Below, piece after piece: positions 18,025-27,143 of a stretch of DNA of 44,501 nucleotides. A program made the translations under genes and the position numbers. The notes under the pieces are model-generated. The model was not told the origin of the DNA. It was given only the letters and a program-made list of their open reading frames with translations, and searched no databases. Source of the stretch: Alkaliphilus serpentinus (GTDB lineage Bacteria > Bacillota > Clostridia > Peptostreptococcales > Natronincolaceae). How positions within the stretch are numbered: the first letter of the stretch is position 1; each line of letters starts with the position of its first letter. The stretch lies in NCBI RefSeq assembly GCF_009017255.1, contig NZ_WBZB01000015.1, positions 1 through 44,501 on the forward strand. Reading direction: 5' to 3'.

Positions 18025-18061
18025 ATATTACTGTATTCAGTTTATAAAAGGAGTTGTTAGA

Positions 18062-19114
18062 ATGTCAAAGAAGACGCAAGAGGCAGGCAAAGGCCTGGGC
18101 TTTTTTGAAACCTACTTAACAGTATGGGTGGCAGCGTGTATTGTTATAGGGGTTGTAATTGGTCAATTCTTACCTGTAGTACCAGAGATTTTAAGTAGAT
18201 TTACCTATTACCAAATTTCATTACCCGTTGCAGTTCTTATTTGGTTAATGATCTATCCCATGATGTTAAAAATTGATTTTACCAGTATTATCGAGGCTAC
18301 CAAGAAGCCTAAAGGACTTATTGTAACTTGCATAACAAATTGGCTAATAAAGCCCTTTACCATGTATTTAATTGCGGCCTTTTTCTTTAAGGTGGTATTT
18401 AGTAGATTTATTCCGGAAGTATTGGCAAATGAATATCTTGCTGGAGCTGTTATCTTAGGGGCAGCCCCTTGTACTGCTATGGTATTTGTTTGGAGTCACT
18501 TAACAAAGGGTGAGCCTGCCTATACCCTTGTACAGGTGGCGGTAAATGATCTTATTTTATTATTTGCCTTTACTCCTATAGTTGCTATTTTGTTGGGAGT
18601 ATCAGATGTTATTGTACCCTATCCTACACTGATTTTATCGGTTGTTTTATTTGTGGTGATTCCTTTAACGGCGGGTTTTCTGTCCAGAAAATACATCATT
18701 AAAAATAAAGGGATAGATTATTTTGAAAAGGTATTCTTAAAGAAATTCGATCATATTACCATTGCTGGTTTATTATTAACCCTAATCATTATCTTCACCT
18801 TCCAAGGGGATGTAATCATTAATAATCCTTTACACATTTTATTAATAGCAATACCTTTAACCATTCAGACCTTCTTAATCTTTGCCATAGCCTATGGATG
18901 GGCAAGGGCTTGGAGGCTACCCCATAATATTGCAGCACCTGCTGGTTTAATAGGGGCTAGTAACTTCTTTGAGCTGGCGGTTGCTGTTGCTATTGCCCTC
19001 TTTACCATGGAATCCGGCGCTACCTTAGCAACTGTTGTAGGGGTACTGGTGGAGGTTCCGGTAATGCTTGCCTTGGTTAGAATAGCTAATAAAACTAAGC
19101 ATTGGTTTGTTTAA
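18062..19114 (+). CDS. acr3: arsenite efflux transporter Acr3
   Basis: 350 residues from ATG 18062, preceded by AAAGGAG; the longer frame back to 17972 runs into arsR. About ten membrane helices. The Acr3 signatures are clear: LPVAVLIWLMIYPMM, and ILGAAPCTAMVFVWSHLTKG with the conserved Cys needed for arsenite transport. It exports As(III). It belongs to the Acr3 (BASS-type) family rather than ArsB. Confidence 0.95.
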   Translation: MSKKTQEAGKGLGFFETYLTVWVAACIVIGVVIGQFLPVVPEILSRFTYYQISLPVAVLIWLMIYPMMLKIDFTSIIEATKKPKGLIVTCITNWLIKPFTMYLIAAFFFKVVFSRFIPEVLANEYLAGAVILGAAPCTAMVFVWSHLTKGEPAYTLVQVAVNDLILLFAFTPIVAILLGVSDVIVPYPTLILSVVLFVVIPLTAGFLSRKYIIKNKGIDYFEKVFLKKFDHITIAGLLLTLIIIFTFQGDVIINNPLHILLIAIPLTIQTFLIFAIAYGWARAWRLPHNIAAPAGLIGASNFFELAVAVAIALFTMESGATLATVVGVLVEVPVMLALVRIANKTKHWFV

Positions 19115-19118
19115 AGGC

Positions 19119-19170
19119 AATGTCTAATGAGTAATGAGTAATTAGTAGCTAAAAGAATAATTAATGATTA
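19119..19170. repeat. heptamer repeat tract (AATGAGT type)
   Basis: AATGAGT/AATTAGT units repeat in the gap between acr3 and arsC. Only one arm is evident, so this may be a partial member of the heptamer-armed family. Confidence 0.4.
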
Positions 19171-19249
19171 AAGGATAAAAGACTAATAGAACTTGAATAA
19201 TGAACCGGATATCATTGTGATAGAAGAGATATGAAAGGATTTGAGATAA

Positions 19250-19651
19250 ATGAAAAAAAAAGTTGCATTTGTATGCGTTCATAATTCCTGTCGTTCTCAA
19301 ATGGCAGAAGGATGGGCCAAGGCTTTAGGGTCGGAGGTCTTAGAGGTTTATTCGGCTGGAACTGAAGATTATCCTGAAGTTAAGGCTGGAGCTGTTGAGG
19401 TTATGGAGGAAATAGGCATTAGTATGAAGGAGCATTACCCAAAACTTTTAGCTGATATACCTGAGGATATAGACATACTAATCACAATGGGCTGTAATGT
19501 TTCCTGCCCCTATGTGCCATGTAAACACCAAGAGGATTGGGGTTTAGAGGATCCCTCGGGAGGACCCATTGAAGGCTTTAGAACTACAAGGGATTTAATA
19601 AAGGAAAAGGTAGAGAATTTGATAGATAGGGTTAAAAAGGGAGTTATATAG
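19250..19651 (+). CDS. arsC: arsenate reductase, low-molecular-weight phosphatase type
   Basis: 133 residues. The P-loop CVHNSCRSQ carries catalytic Cys9 (the protein also has Cys14), and the redox segment MGCNVSCPYVPC holds Cys82, Cys86 and Cys91. The DPSGGP motif supplies the catalytic Asp. It reduces arsenate to arsenite for export by Acr3; electrons probably come from thioredoxin. The cysteine spacing after Cys82 (three residues, then four) differs from the C82-x6-C89 pair of Bacillus and Staphylococcus enzymes. ATG 19250 has AAAGGA 10 bases upstream. Confidence 0.92.
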   Translation: MKKKVAFVCVHNSCRSQMAEGWAKALGSEVLEVYSAGTEDYPEVKAGAVEVMEEIGISMKEHYPKLLADIPEDIDILITMGCNVSCPYVPCKHQEDWGLEDPSGGPIEGFRTTRDLIKEKVENLIDRVKKGVI

Positions 19652-19676
19652 AAAACCAGCGTTGGCTGGTTTTTTG
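19652..19676 (+). terminator. terminator of ars operon
   Basis: AAAACCAGC and GCTGGTTTT pair around GTTG, followed by further T. Confidence 0.85.
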
Positions 19677-19815
19677 CATTTTATAATGGCACTGTGAAAG
19701 CGATTAAGGTTAATTATCTTATCCTGAATTTACAATTTTATATGAGACCATTCCTGACTACTTATAGGCTTTGGTTTTCATTTTCAACTTTCAATTTGAT
19801 CATTATCAATTTTAT

Positions 19816-20418
19816 TTACACCTTATAGTGAAGGATCATAGGAATATTTCCATAAACTTCTCTAACAAGCAAATAATCACTAAAGATCTTTTCCACCTTA
19901 TCATGTATTACATGATGGGGAAGCTTTGCCTGTGTCTCCGAGTCTATTTCATAAATATCTACCTGTACCTCAACCCAATTAAGACGTCTAAGTTTAGGGG
20001 CTTGAAGGTTCTTAACCAGCTCTAAGGGCAGAGAGGCAAAAATATTACCGCTGGTAACTTCGTGGGCTTCCCAAAACTGATTATGAATCTCTAAGGCCCC
20101 ACTTGTTTTCAAATCGGAGGTTCTCATAGAAGAGAATCTTTCTAGATAGTCACCATCATAATAATTTTTTACGGTTACTGGCTTATACAAAAATACTTCC
20201 TCTGAAATCTTTTTAAGCTTCAAATCTGATTGTATATTAGTATGTGGTTGCTGATTGTCAGGAGATGAAAGTTTAATTAAAGCCTTTTTATAGGATTCTG
20301 CATATTCAATCATCTGCTGTACTAATTTTATTTCTTCTTGAGGAGTACTATTATTTTTTTGCAGAGTCTTTAGTATGTAATTTATTTGAAAGAGTTCATT
20401 ACTCAATATAGCCACCAT
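19816..20418 (-). CDS. hypothetical protein, unknown function
   Basis: 200 residues on the minus strand, facing arsC. I do not recognise it. The N-terminal 60 residues are helical and Gln/Asn/Lys-rich (FQINYILKTLQKNNS), followed by a mixed alpha/beta part (VTVKNYYDGDYLERF, WVEVQVDIYEID, LLVREVYGNIPMILHY). No signal peptide or membrane helix and no cysteine, so probably a cytoplasmic soluble protein. The ATG at 20418 has no well-spaced ribosome site; a TTG four codons in, behind GGATGGTGG, may be the real start. TATAAT-like sequence lies upstream at about 20440-20452 on that strand. It stands alone between two plus-strand blocks. Confidence 0.6.
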   Translation of the reverse strand: MVAILSNELFQINYILKTLQKNNSTPQEEIKLVQQMIEYAESYKKALIKLSSPDNQQPHTNIQSDLKLKKISEEVFLYKPVTVKNYYDGDYLERFSSMRTSDLKTSGALEIHNQFWEAHEVTSGNIFASLPLELVKNLQAPKLRRLNWVEVQVDIYEIDSETQAKLPHHVIHDKVEKIFSDYLLVREVYGNIPMILHYKV

Positions 20419-21207
20419 CCCTGAAAATATTCATCATGCTTTTATATTATATTATAAAAAGTGTTAAAAATAAATCACTATACACAATCCTCATATAAAT
20501 GTAGGGTTAATTAATGGCAAAAAATGATAATGGATGACCTCATTCCTTTAAATGAAATCACCCATTTATCTATTATAGAATCGGAAGTAGCTATGCCAAT
20601 CAATGACATATGACTTTGGTGGACTATTATTTATCATTTCGTGTTATCGACATCCTTTCTTACTCTTTAGTGAAATAAATTTTACCTTATTCCCAACAAA
20701 ACTGTTAAAGCCTAATACTAATGTACCTTAGATTTGATTGGAGGGAACTACCGGATTCTATATATCTATTATATACCATCAGGGGGAAAAATTAAACAGA
20801 TAATTAAGAAAATTTAGAAAAATATTCTACTAAATTCTTCTTTTATTTTATACCAATGTAATTTGCTGCATAACATTCAGATAAAAGGATGAACTTACCA
20901 AATGTTTGATCATTATAGATTATTTTGTATTATTTCTTTATATAAAAACTGTAGGAGTATATCGTTAAAAGAATTGTAGAATCATGTAGACTTACAATGA
21001 TCTATGTGTCGATTTTAAATGCATCATTAAAAAAATAGTTTATGCTAATTTAGTTAGGATATACCAATGATTGCAACATTTAGTTTTAATAAAATGTAAA
21101 GAATAAACATAATGAAGGATCCTTTAGCATTGTAGCTTATATTTTCATAAAAAATATGCTATATTTAATATAGAAGGAAAATTGGAGTTTAGAAAGGAAA
21201 GAAAACC
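20419..21207. other. 789-base gap without recognisable genes
   Basis: Very AT-rich, with no ORF having a ribosome site, no long palindrome, no heptamer tract and no tRNA-like fold that I could see. A weak TTGTAG box at 21130 could belong to a promoter for the next gene. It marks the right edge of the block that separates tdk from yqhQ. Confidence 0.5.
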
Positions 21208-22146
21208 ATGGGTAAAGATCAATATACTTCTATAGGGGGTCAGGCATTAATCGAAGGCGTCATGATGCGGGGTCAAGATGAGATTGCCATAGCTGTAAGA
21301 ACCTCTGAAACGGAGATTACTGTAAAGAAAGAGCCTGTTTCAGGTATTGTTAAGAAATATAACCTGCAAAAAATCCCCCTACTGCGGGGAGCTTTAGCTT
21401 TAATAGATTCTATGGTATTGGGAGTTCGCTCCCTAACCTATTCAGCAGAGCTATTGGAGGCTTCTATGGGGGAGGCTAATGAGCCCGATAAATTTGAGGA
21501 GTTTTTGAAGAAAATTTTCAAAGAGAAAACCAATGATGTAATTCTATACTTCTCGGTTTTTGTAGCTATTATAATGTCTGTGGGAATTTTCATCTTAGGG
21601 CCAACATTTATCGTAAGTGCTATAAAAAGATTTATCGATAGCATTGTTGTTTTAAATTTATTGGAAGGGACTATAAGACTAACCATATTTATTGTCTATA
21701 TAGTTCTAGTATCAAAGCTTAAGGAAATGCAAAGGGTATTTCAATATCATGGTGCAGAGCATAAAGCCATATATTGTTATGAGAGTGGCCAAGAATTAAC
21801 CGTTGAAAATTCTAGAAAGTTTACAACGCTACATCCTCGTTGTGGAACCAGCTTTATGTTTATTGTCATGATGGTTAGTATGCTGATATTCTCACTAGTA
21901 GGTTGGAATAACCTTTTAATCAGGGTTGTTAGTAGATTACTATTATTACCACTGATAGCCGGCATCTCTTATGAAATTATTAAGCTTGCAGGAAAAAGCA
22001 GCTCTCCGCTAATGAAAATCGTTAGTTATCCAGGATTGATGATGCAAAAGCTTACCACTATTGAACCTGATGATAGTCAACTGGAGGTGGCCATTGAGGC
22101 ATTAAAGAATGTTCTTGTTGTTAATCAAGGAGGAATAGATAAATGA
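21208..22146 (+). CDS. yqhQ: DUF1385 membrane protein (YqhQ family)
   Basis: 312 residues. It begins SIGGQALIEGVMMRG, the hallmark of the family, and contains YHGAEHKAIYCYE and FTTLHPRCGTSFMF, whose His, Glu and Cys residues look like a metal site. Four or so membrane helices lie in the middle and second half. The biochemical role is not established. The ATG is preceded by GAAAGGAAAG. Its TGA overlaps the prmC ATG (ATGA), and the yqhQ-prmC-prfA order is typical of Firmicutes. Confidence 0.9.
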   Translation: MGKDQYTSIGGQALIEGVMMRGQDEIAIAVRTSETEITVKKEPVSGIVKKYNLQKIPLLRGALALIDSMVLGVRSLTYSAELLEASMGEANEPDKFEEFLKKIFKEKTNDVILYFSVFVAIIMSVGIFILGPTFIVSAIKRFIDSIVVLNLLEGTIRLTIFIVYIVLVSKLKEMQRVFQYHGAEHKAIYCYESGQELTVENSRKFTTLHPRCGTSFMFIVMMVSMLIFSLVGWNNLLIRVVSRLLLLPLIAGISYEIIKLAGKSSSPLMKIVSYPGLMMQKLTTIEPDDSQLEVAIEALKNVLVVNQGGIDK

Positions 22147-23012
22147 AGCTGTTGGACTTATTGAAGGCTGCTGAAGATCGGTTATTCAATAAAGGAATTA
22201 AAACACCTCGGCTCGATGCTGAGGTTCTTCTATGTCATCTGTTAGAAGTTGAAAGAATACAGCTTCATATATATCCTGAGAGGGAAATTTCCCGGGAAAT
22301 TTGTCGGAAGTTTTGGATGTTGATAGAAAAAAGGTTAATGGGTATGCCTATTCAATATATCGTTAATCGACAAGAGTTTATGGGCTTGAACTTTTTTGTT
22401 GAAGAAGGAGTTTTAATCCCCAGGGGAGACACTGAAATTCTTGTCGAAGAGGTTATTGATCTTTTGAATCAATATGAAAAACCACAGCTCCTTAAGGTGG
22501 CGGAGGTAGGCACTGGCAGTGGCGCAATATCCATAAGCTTGGCGGTAATGATAGAAAAAATAAGGGTTTATTCCATTGATGTATCTGAAAAGGCCTTGGA
22601 AGTTGCTAAAAAAAATGCCATCATCAACAAGGTTGATGACAAAATCAAATTTATTTTAGGGGATAGGCTTTATCCTTTAATGGGAGATAATCTTAATGAA
22701 GGATATCAACTCATTGTATCTAACCCCCCATACATTCGGTCTAAGGAAATTGAAAACTTAGGCCCTGAGGTGAAGTTATATGAGCCTCATCTTGCTTTGG
22801 ATGGTGGAGAGGATGGCTTAGATTTCTATGTGAACATAACAGCATCAGCTAGGGATTTGTTGGTTGATAATGGTTGGTTGGCCTTCGAAATTGGTTTTGA
22901 CCAAGGAAGGGACGTAGAAAATATACTAAAAAGTAATAGCTTTAAGGATGTAAGGGTAATTAAGGATTTGGCAGGACTAGATAGAGTAGTGGTTGGAAGA
23001 TGGAAACCATAG
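22143..23012 (+). CDS. prmC: peptide chain release factor N5-glutamine methyltransferase
   Basis: 289 residues. N-terminal helical release-factor-binding domain, then a Rossmann methyltransferase with AEVGTGSGAISISLA for S-adenosylmethionine and the catalytic VSNPPYI motif. It methylates the Gln of the GGQ motif of release factors. Four-base overlap with yqhQ; the substrate gene prfA is next, after a 257-base gap filled by a repeat element. Confidence 0.95.
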   Translation: MKLLDLLKAAEDRLFNKGIKTPRLDAEVLLCHLLEVERIQLHIYPEREISREICRKFWMLIEKRLMGMPIQYIVNRQEFMGLNFFVEEGVLIPRGDTEILVEEVIDLLNQYEKPQLLKVAEVGTGSGAISISLAVMIEKIRVYSIDVSEKALEVAKKNAIINKVDDKIKFILGDRLYPLMGDNLNEGYQLIVSNPPYIRSKEIENLGPEVKLYEPHLALDGGEDGLDFYVNITASARDLLVDNGWLAFEIGFDQGRDVENILKSNSFKDVRVIKDLAGLDRVVVGRWKP

Positions 23013-23085
23013 CTTTAGAGATCACAATATAGATTAAAAATGAGAGATGTAGGAAAGATAGGGAATAGGTAATAAGTAGTAGGGA

Positions 23086-23182
23086 AAAGTGAATAGTGAA
23101 TAGTGAATAGTCGGAAATTAGCTATAGCCAATTTCTTCATCAATTCAACATTCAGCATTCAACATTCAACATTCAACATTTA
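23086..23182. repeat. heptamer-armed palindromic element (copy C)
   Basis: The left arm (23086-23112) has GTGAATA units. The core is a GAAATTAGC…GCCAATTTC palindrome. The right arm (23142-23182) has five or more ATTCAAC-type units. It ends about 20 bases before the prfA -35 box. Confidence 0.75.
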
Positions 23183-23203
23183 GTATGGTTTATTATTAGT
23201 TTA

Positions 23204-23233
23204 TTGGTCAAGAATAGATAATTATGGTATAAT
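23204..23233 (+). promoter_or_regulatory. promoter of prfA
   Basis: TTGGTC (23204-23209), 18 bases, TATAAT (23228-23233), directly after the repeat element. Confidence 0.6.
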
Positions 23234-23269
23234 ATTGTGTTGAGTAAAATATTGGTTGAGGTGAAAAAA

Positions 23270-24346
23270 ATGTTTGATAAATTGGAGTTTCTTGAAGAAA
23301 AGCACATAGATTTAAGTAAGAAAATCAGCGATCCAGATGTAATTAATAATCAAGGCTTATGGCAAAAACTTGTTAAGGAGCATGCCGAGCTTGAGCCTAT
23401 TGTAGAAAAATATAAGGAATACAAAATGTCTAAGCAAGGACTAGCAGATGCAAAAGAGGTTTTATATGATAAATCTGCTGATGATGAGCTTAGAGAGTTG
23501 GCAAAGATGGAAATGGATGATCTTGAGGAGAAAATAACCAACTTAGAGGAAGAGCTTAAAGTACTGTTATTACCTAAGGATCCTAATGATGATAAAAACG
23601 TTATAGTTGAAATAAGGGCTGGTGCAGGCGGAGATGAAGCTGGCTTATTTGCTGCTGAACTTTTTAGAATGTATACAAGGTATGCTGAAAATAATGGTTG
23701 GAAAACAGAACTTATGAGTTTGAACGAGACTGGTGTTGGAGGCTATAAAGAAGTAATCTTCCTGATTAGGGGCAAGGGTGCATACTCAAGACTGAAGTAT
23801 GAAAGTGGTGCCCATAGGGTTCAAAGAATCCCTGCTACTGAATCTGGTGGAAGAATTCATACCTCTACTGCCACCGTTGCAGTATTGCCAGAGGTTGAAG
23901 ATGTAGAATTTGAAATCAACCCCAATGATTTGAGAATAGATGTTTTTAGATCATCAGGAAGTGGTGGACAAAGTGTTAATACAACAGACTCTGCTGTTAG
24001 AGTAACCCACCTTCCCACCAATATGGTGGTATCATGCCAGGATGAAAAGTCGCAGCATAAGAATAAAGAGAAGGCAATAAAGATTTTAAAGGCTAGGCTA
24101 CTGGACTTAAAGGTTAGGGAGCAGCAGGCGGAGATAGCAGAAAATCGTAAAAGCCAGGTTGGTACTGGAGATAGAAGTGAAAGGATTCGTACCTATAACT
24201 TCCCCCAGGGTAGAATCACAGACCATCGAATTAATATGACTATTTATAAGTTGGATAGCTTCATGGAGGGTGAAATAAGTGAGATGCTAGAAGCCTTAAT
24301 AACCTCGGATCAAGCTGAGAAGTTAAAGCAGGTAGAAAATCAATAA
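23270..24346 (+). CDS. prfA: peptide chain release factor 1
   Basis: 358 residues from ATG 23270, with GAGGTG 6 bases upstream; the frame extends to 23237 but without a ribosome site. The GGQ motif (residues 232-234) enters the peptidyl-transferase centre, and PAT in RIPATESGG is the anticodon-like tripeptide for UAA/UAG reading. The N-terminal coiled region is complete. Own promoter and terminator. Confidence 0.97.
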   Translation: MFDKLEFLEEKHIDLSKKISDPDVINNQGLWQKLVKEHAELEPIVEKYKEYKMSKQGLADAKEVLYDKSADDELRELAKMEMDDLEEKITNLEEELKVLLLPKDPNDDKNVIVEIRAGAGGDEAGLFAAELFRMYTRYAENNGWKTELMSLNETGVGGYKEVIFLIRGKGAYSRLKYESGAHRVQRIPATESGGRIHTSTATVAVLPEVEDVEFEINPNDLRIDVFRSSGSGGQSVNTTDSAVRVTHLPTNMVVSCQDEKSQHKNKEKAIKILKARLLDLKVREQQAEIAENRKSQVGTGDRSERIRTYNFPQGRITDHRINMTIYKLDSFMEGEISEMLEALITSDQAEKLKQVENQ

Positions 24347-24354
24347 ATTGTGTT

Positions 24355-24384
24355 AAAAGCTAATGATCATCATTAGCTTTTTTA
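24355..24384 (+). terminator. terminator of prfA
   Basis: AAAAGCTAATGAT and ATCATTAGCTTTT form a perfect 13-bp inverted repeat with T6. Confidence 0.9.
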
Positions 24385-24447
24385 TTTCTATTTCAGGGAT
24401 ATGAAAAATATTTTCGCTAGATTTTTATGTATGAAATGTTTTTGTTC
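24384..24447 (+). mobile_element. decayed copy of terminator-linked element
   Basis: It starts with ATTTC right after the T run, as in the copies at 8784 and 33288. It ends with TATGAAATGTTTTTGTTC, 16 of 18 bases like their right end, and is 64 bases long against 66 for the short copy. The left hairpin is degraded (TTTCAGGGATATGAAA). Confidence 0.4.
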
Positions 24448-24509
24448 TGCAAGCTATAAATTCCCTTACCAATGAATATATTTACATTGGAGTGAAAGGG
24501 GAGAGTTCC

Positions 24510-25247
24510 ATGATAAATATATTAAGAACAACCTTTATTGGATTAGTGGTTGGAATACTAGGAACAGGATTAGGAGGATCGATGGCATTTTTTTTAAAGA
24601 ACCCTTCTAAGAAATTTTTAAGTGGAATAATTGGCTTATCCAGTGGATTGATGATTGCTATTGTTACCTTTGAGTTGCTACCAGAGGCCTATATGCTTGG
24701 GGGTATCTATTGGACGATTCTTGGTTTAGCCTTGGGGGCCTTGATGGTGTCCTTTTTAGACGGTCTTCTAACGAGATTTTACCTATCAAATGTCAGGAGG
24801 GGTAAAGGCTTCATAAAGACTGGGATGCTTTTAGGGCTAGGGATTGCCCTTCATAATTTTCCAGAAGGCTTAGCAATAGGATCGGGCTTTGTTGCTCAAG
24901 AAAGACTTGGAGTTGGTTTGGCCATCGTAATAGCTCTGCATAATGTACCTGAGGGTTTGGCTATGGCCACTCCCATGAGGGCGGGAGGATTTTCTAGACT
25001 TAAAGCATTTATGTCTACAATATTAGCGGGTGTGCCTATGGGGGTGGGAGCTTTAGTTGGTTCAATGGTGGGTGAGTTTGCCAAGGGGCTAATCGGTCTT
25101 TGTCTAGCATTGGCCGGCGGTACTATGCTATTTATTACATTAGGAGAGCTTATTCCTAAGGGGAAAGAGCTTGATGGAGGTAAAATATCAACCTACTTTA
25201 CCACTATTGGATTTATGCTTGGTATGCTCATATCAAAAAGGTTCTAG
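24510..25247 (+). CDS. ZIP family metal transporter
   Basis: 245 residues from ATG 24510 (AAAGGGGAG just upstream). About eight membrane helices with the two ZIP metal-binding helices LHNFPEGLAIG and LHNVPEGLAMATP, whose His and Glu residues form the binuclear site. It resembles bacterial ZupT/GufA proteins that take up Zn2+ and other divalent metals. No metal regulator or operator visible. It stands alone after the prfA terminator. Confidence 0.9.
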   Translation: MINILRTTFIGLVVGILGTGLGGSMAFFLKNPSKKFLSGIIGLSSGLMIAIVTFELLPEAYMLGGIYWTILGLALGALMVSFLDGLLTRFYLSNVRRGKGFIKTGMLLGLGIALHNFPEGLAIGSGFVAQERLGVGLAIVIALHNVPEGLAMATPMRAGGFSRLKAFMSTILAGVPMGVGALVGSMVGEFAKGLIGLCLALAGGTMLFITLGELIPKGKELDGGKISTYFTTIGFMLGMLISKRF

Positions 25248-25298
25248 AAGACATTGTTTATTTATCATATTTTGGTATACAATATCTATAATAGGGTT

Positions 25299-25446
25299 AA
25301 TGTTGAATGTTAAATGTTAAGTGTTAAATTGATGAAAAAATTTGCTTGGCAAATTTAGGTCTTTTTTATAAGAATCTGTAATCAGGTTTTGTGTAAATTT
25401 GGTCATCAAATTTCTACAATAATTCAACATTCACCATTCAATATTT
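25299..25446. repeat. heptamer-armed palindromic element (copy D)
   Basis: The left arm 25299-25330 (AATGTTG/AATGTTA units) is nearly the reverse complement of the right arm 25421-25446 (ATTCAAC units). Most mismatches are A/G, so an RNA could still pair through G-U. The core contains AAATTTGCTTGGCAAATTT. Copy E shares core and arms. Confidence 0.8.
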
Positions 25447-25475
25447 TTCATTATGTCTTAAAAGCAGGTGATACC

Positions 25476-25913
25476 ATGTATCAAATACTATCCTGGACCA
25501 TTAGATATATATTTATTGTACTGATTTACTACTTTATCTATAGTATTATCAGGCTAATATATCTAGATATTCAGGCAATTAATAATAAGGGAAAAAGGAA
25601 TGATAACCCCTACTTAAAGCTTGTCAATAGAAAGGACAGGCTAGATTTTCATGTTCAAGAATTTTATGACTTAAATGACTCAACTACCCTCGGTAGAGGA
25701 AAGGGAAATGATATTCAAATTGATGATAAATATATATCCTCAAAACACTTAAAAATTACCTTGGATGAGGGTGAATATTTTCTTGAAGATTTAGGAAGTG
25801 TTAATGGCACCTACCTAAACAGCACTGTGATAGAAGATGTTGTAAAGTTGAGGAATGGTGATAGAATTGGCTTGGGTCAAATAGAGTTTCTCTTTGTTAA
25901 AGAGGTGGATTAA
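25476..25913 (+). CDS. membrane-anchored FHA domain protein
   Basis: 145 residues from ATG 25476. One N-terminal membrane helix (about residues 7-30), a short linker, then a forkhead-associated domain with LGRGKGNDIQID, SSKH and DLGSVNGTYLN, all the phosphothreonine-binding landmarks. It should recruit phosphorylated partners at the membrane. It directly abuts ftsW (stop TAA then ATG) and pbpA, parallel to the FHA-RodA-PBP clusters of actinobacteria and clostridia, where a Ser/Thr kinase controls wall growth; no kinase gene is in this window. Confidence 0.9.
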   Translation: MYQILSWTIRYIFIVLIYYFIYSIIRLIYLDIQAINNKGKRNDNPYLKLVNRKDRLDFHVQEFYDLNDSTTLGRGKGNDIQIDDKYISSKHLKITLDEGEYFLEDLGSVNGTYLNSTVIEDVVKLRNGDRIGLGQIEFLFVKEVD

Positions 25914-27143
25914 ATGAAGCTTGGAAGACTATTTGTAAAGAGACCCATAAACATTATAATAACTGTAAACCTCCTGCTCTTTTCACTGCTGTATCTTTTC
26001 CATGGAGTAGCAGACTATAGCGTTCCTTTGGCGGGGGGGTTGTTAACTCTCATTATGGTTATTTGTTATTATATAATTCTTAAGCTATCGATGGGGGATC
26101 AATATATCTTTTTAATCATATCATTACTATCCAGTATAGGCATTGCCATGCTATATAGATTAAATCCTGAATACGGATTTAGACAAATAACATGGTATGG
26201 TTTAGGAATGGTATTTTACTTCCTTTCCTATGGGATTTTTCTATGGATAAAGGGCTGGGATAGGTATCTTTATTTATACATCATTGCAGGTATAGGGTTA
26301 TTTTTATTTACCTTCTTTTTTGGGACAACCATCAAAGGAGCCACCAATTGGATCAGAATTGGGCAATCTACCCTTCAGCCAGCGGAGGCAATCAAGATTC
26401 TTTATATTTTTTTTATAGCTGCTTACTTTAAGTATCCTGAAAAACTAAAAAAACCTTATGTTTTTCTTGGAATCATCTATATCCACATCTTGTTTTTGGT
26501 TCTTCAAAGAGATATGGGCATGGCGATGCTGTTTTTTGGTGTCTTTATAAGCATTTTTTATGCTTACAATACAGAGGTGAGACTATTCCTAATAAATATC
26601 CTTGCTTCTATTATGATTGGATTTCTTAGCTATTTTGCAATGGGACATATTCAAGTTCGTATAGAAACATGGCTGAATCCATGGAGGGATATAGCTGGCA
26701 AAGGATATCAAATTACACAATCCTTATTTGCCATTGCCTCCGGAGGATTTTTTGGAACAGGCCTAGGCTTAGGGCGGCCGGATTATATACCAGAGGTTCA
26801 CACAGATTTTATTTTTTCTGCCATATGTGAAGAGTTTGGAATATTCGGCGGTATTGCAGTGATATTATTGTATTTTATTCTAGTATATAGATGCTTTAAA
26901 ATCACCCTTAATATTAAAGAAACTTTTAAAAAGATTGTGGCATTGGGTATAACCTTGACTTATGCATATCAAACTTTTATTATTATTGGTGGCGTAATTA
27001 AGCTAATCCCTTTAACTGGTATAACTCTTCCCTTTATAAGCTACGGAGGAAGCTCTCTGGTATCTGCCTTTATAGCCTTTGGAATTATGCAGGCCCTTTC
27101 GAGAATATCTATAGATGGAGAGGGGTTGGATGTAATTGAATAG
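25914..27143 (+). CDS. SEDS glycosyltransferase, FtsW/RodA family
   Basis: 409 residues, about ten membrane helices. SEDS signatures include KGATNWIRIG, the PAEAIKI stretch carrying the conserved Glu, QRDMGMAML, SGGFFGTGLGLGRPDYIPEVHTDFIFSAICEEFG and TGITLPFISYGGSSL (each part of the conserved set). It polymerises lipid II into glycan strands together with a class B PBP, which is the next gene. FtsW versus RodA cannot be decided from this sequence; the FHA-SEDS-PbpA arrangement favours a RodA-like or sporulation/wall-growth role. Confidence 0.93.
   Translation: MKLGRLFVKRPINIIITVNLLLFSLLYLFHGVADYSVPLAGGLLTLIMVICYYIILKLSMGDQYIFLIISLLSSIGIAMLYRLNPEYGFRQITWYGLGMVFYFLSYGIFLWIKGWDRYLYLYIIAGIGLFLFTFFFGTTIKGATNWIRIGQSTLQPAEAIKILYIFFIAAYFKYPEKLKKPYVFLGIIYIHILFLVLQRDMGMAMLFFGVFISIFYAYNTEVRLFLINILASIMIGFLSYFAMGHIQVRIETWLNPWRDIAGKGYQITQSLFAIASGGFFGTGLGLGRPDYIPEVHTDFIFSAICEEFGIFGGIAVILLYFILVYRCFKITLNIKETFKKIVALGITLTYAYQTFIIIGGVIKLIPLTGITLPFISYGGSSLVSAFIAFGIMQALSRISIDGEGLDVIE

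Noticed and set aside
19771-20025. Plus-strand open frame opposite the hypothetical reverse gene
   Set aside because: Product is Phe/Tyr/Leu-rich without a ribosome site; the reverse frame is longer and has protein-like composition.
23237-23269. Longer start for prfA
   Set aside because: It lies right at the predicted transcription start of the promoter ending at 23233, and GAGGTG precedes ATG 23270.
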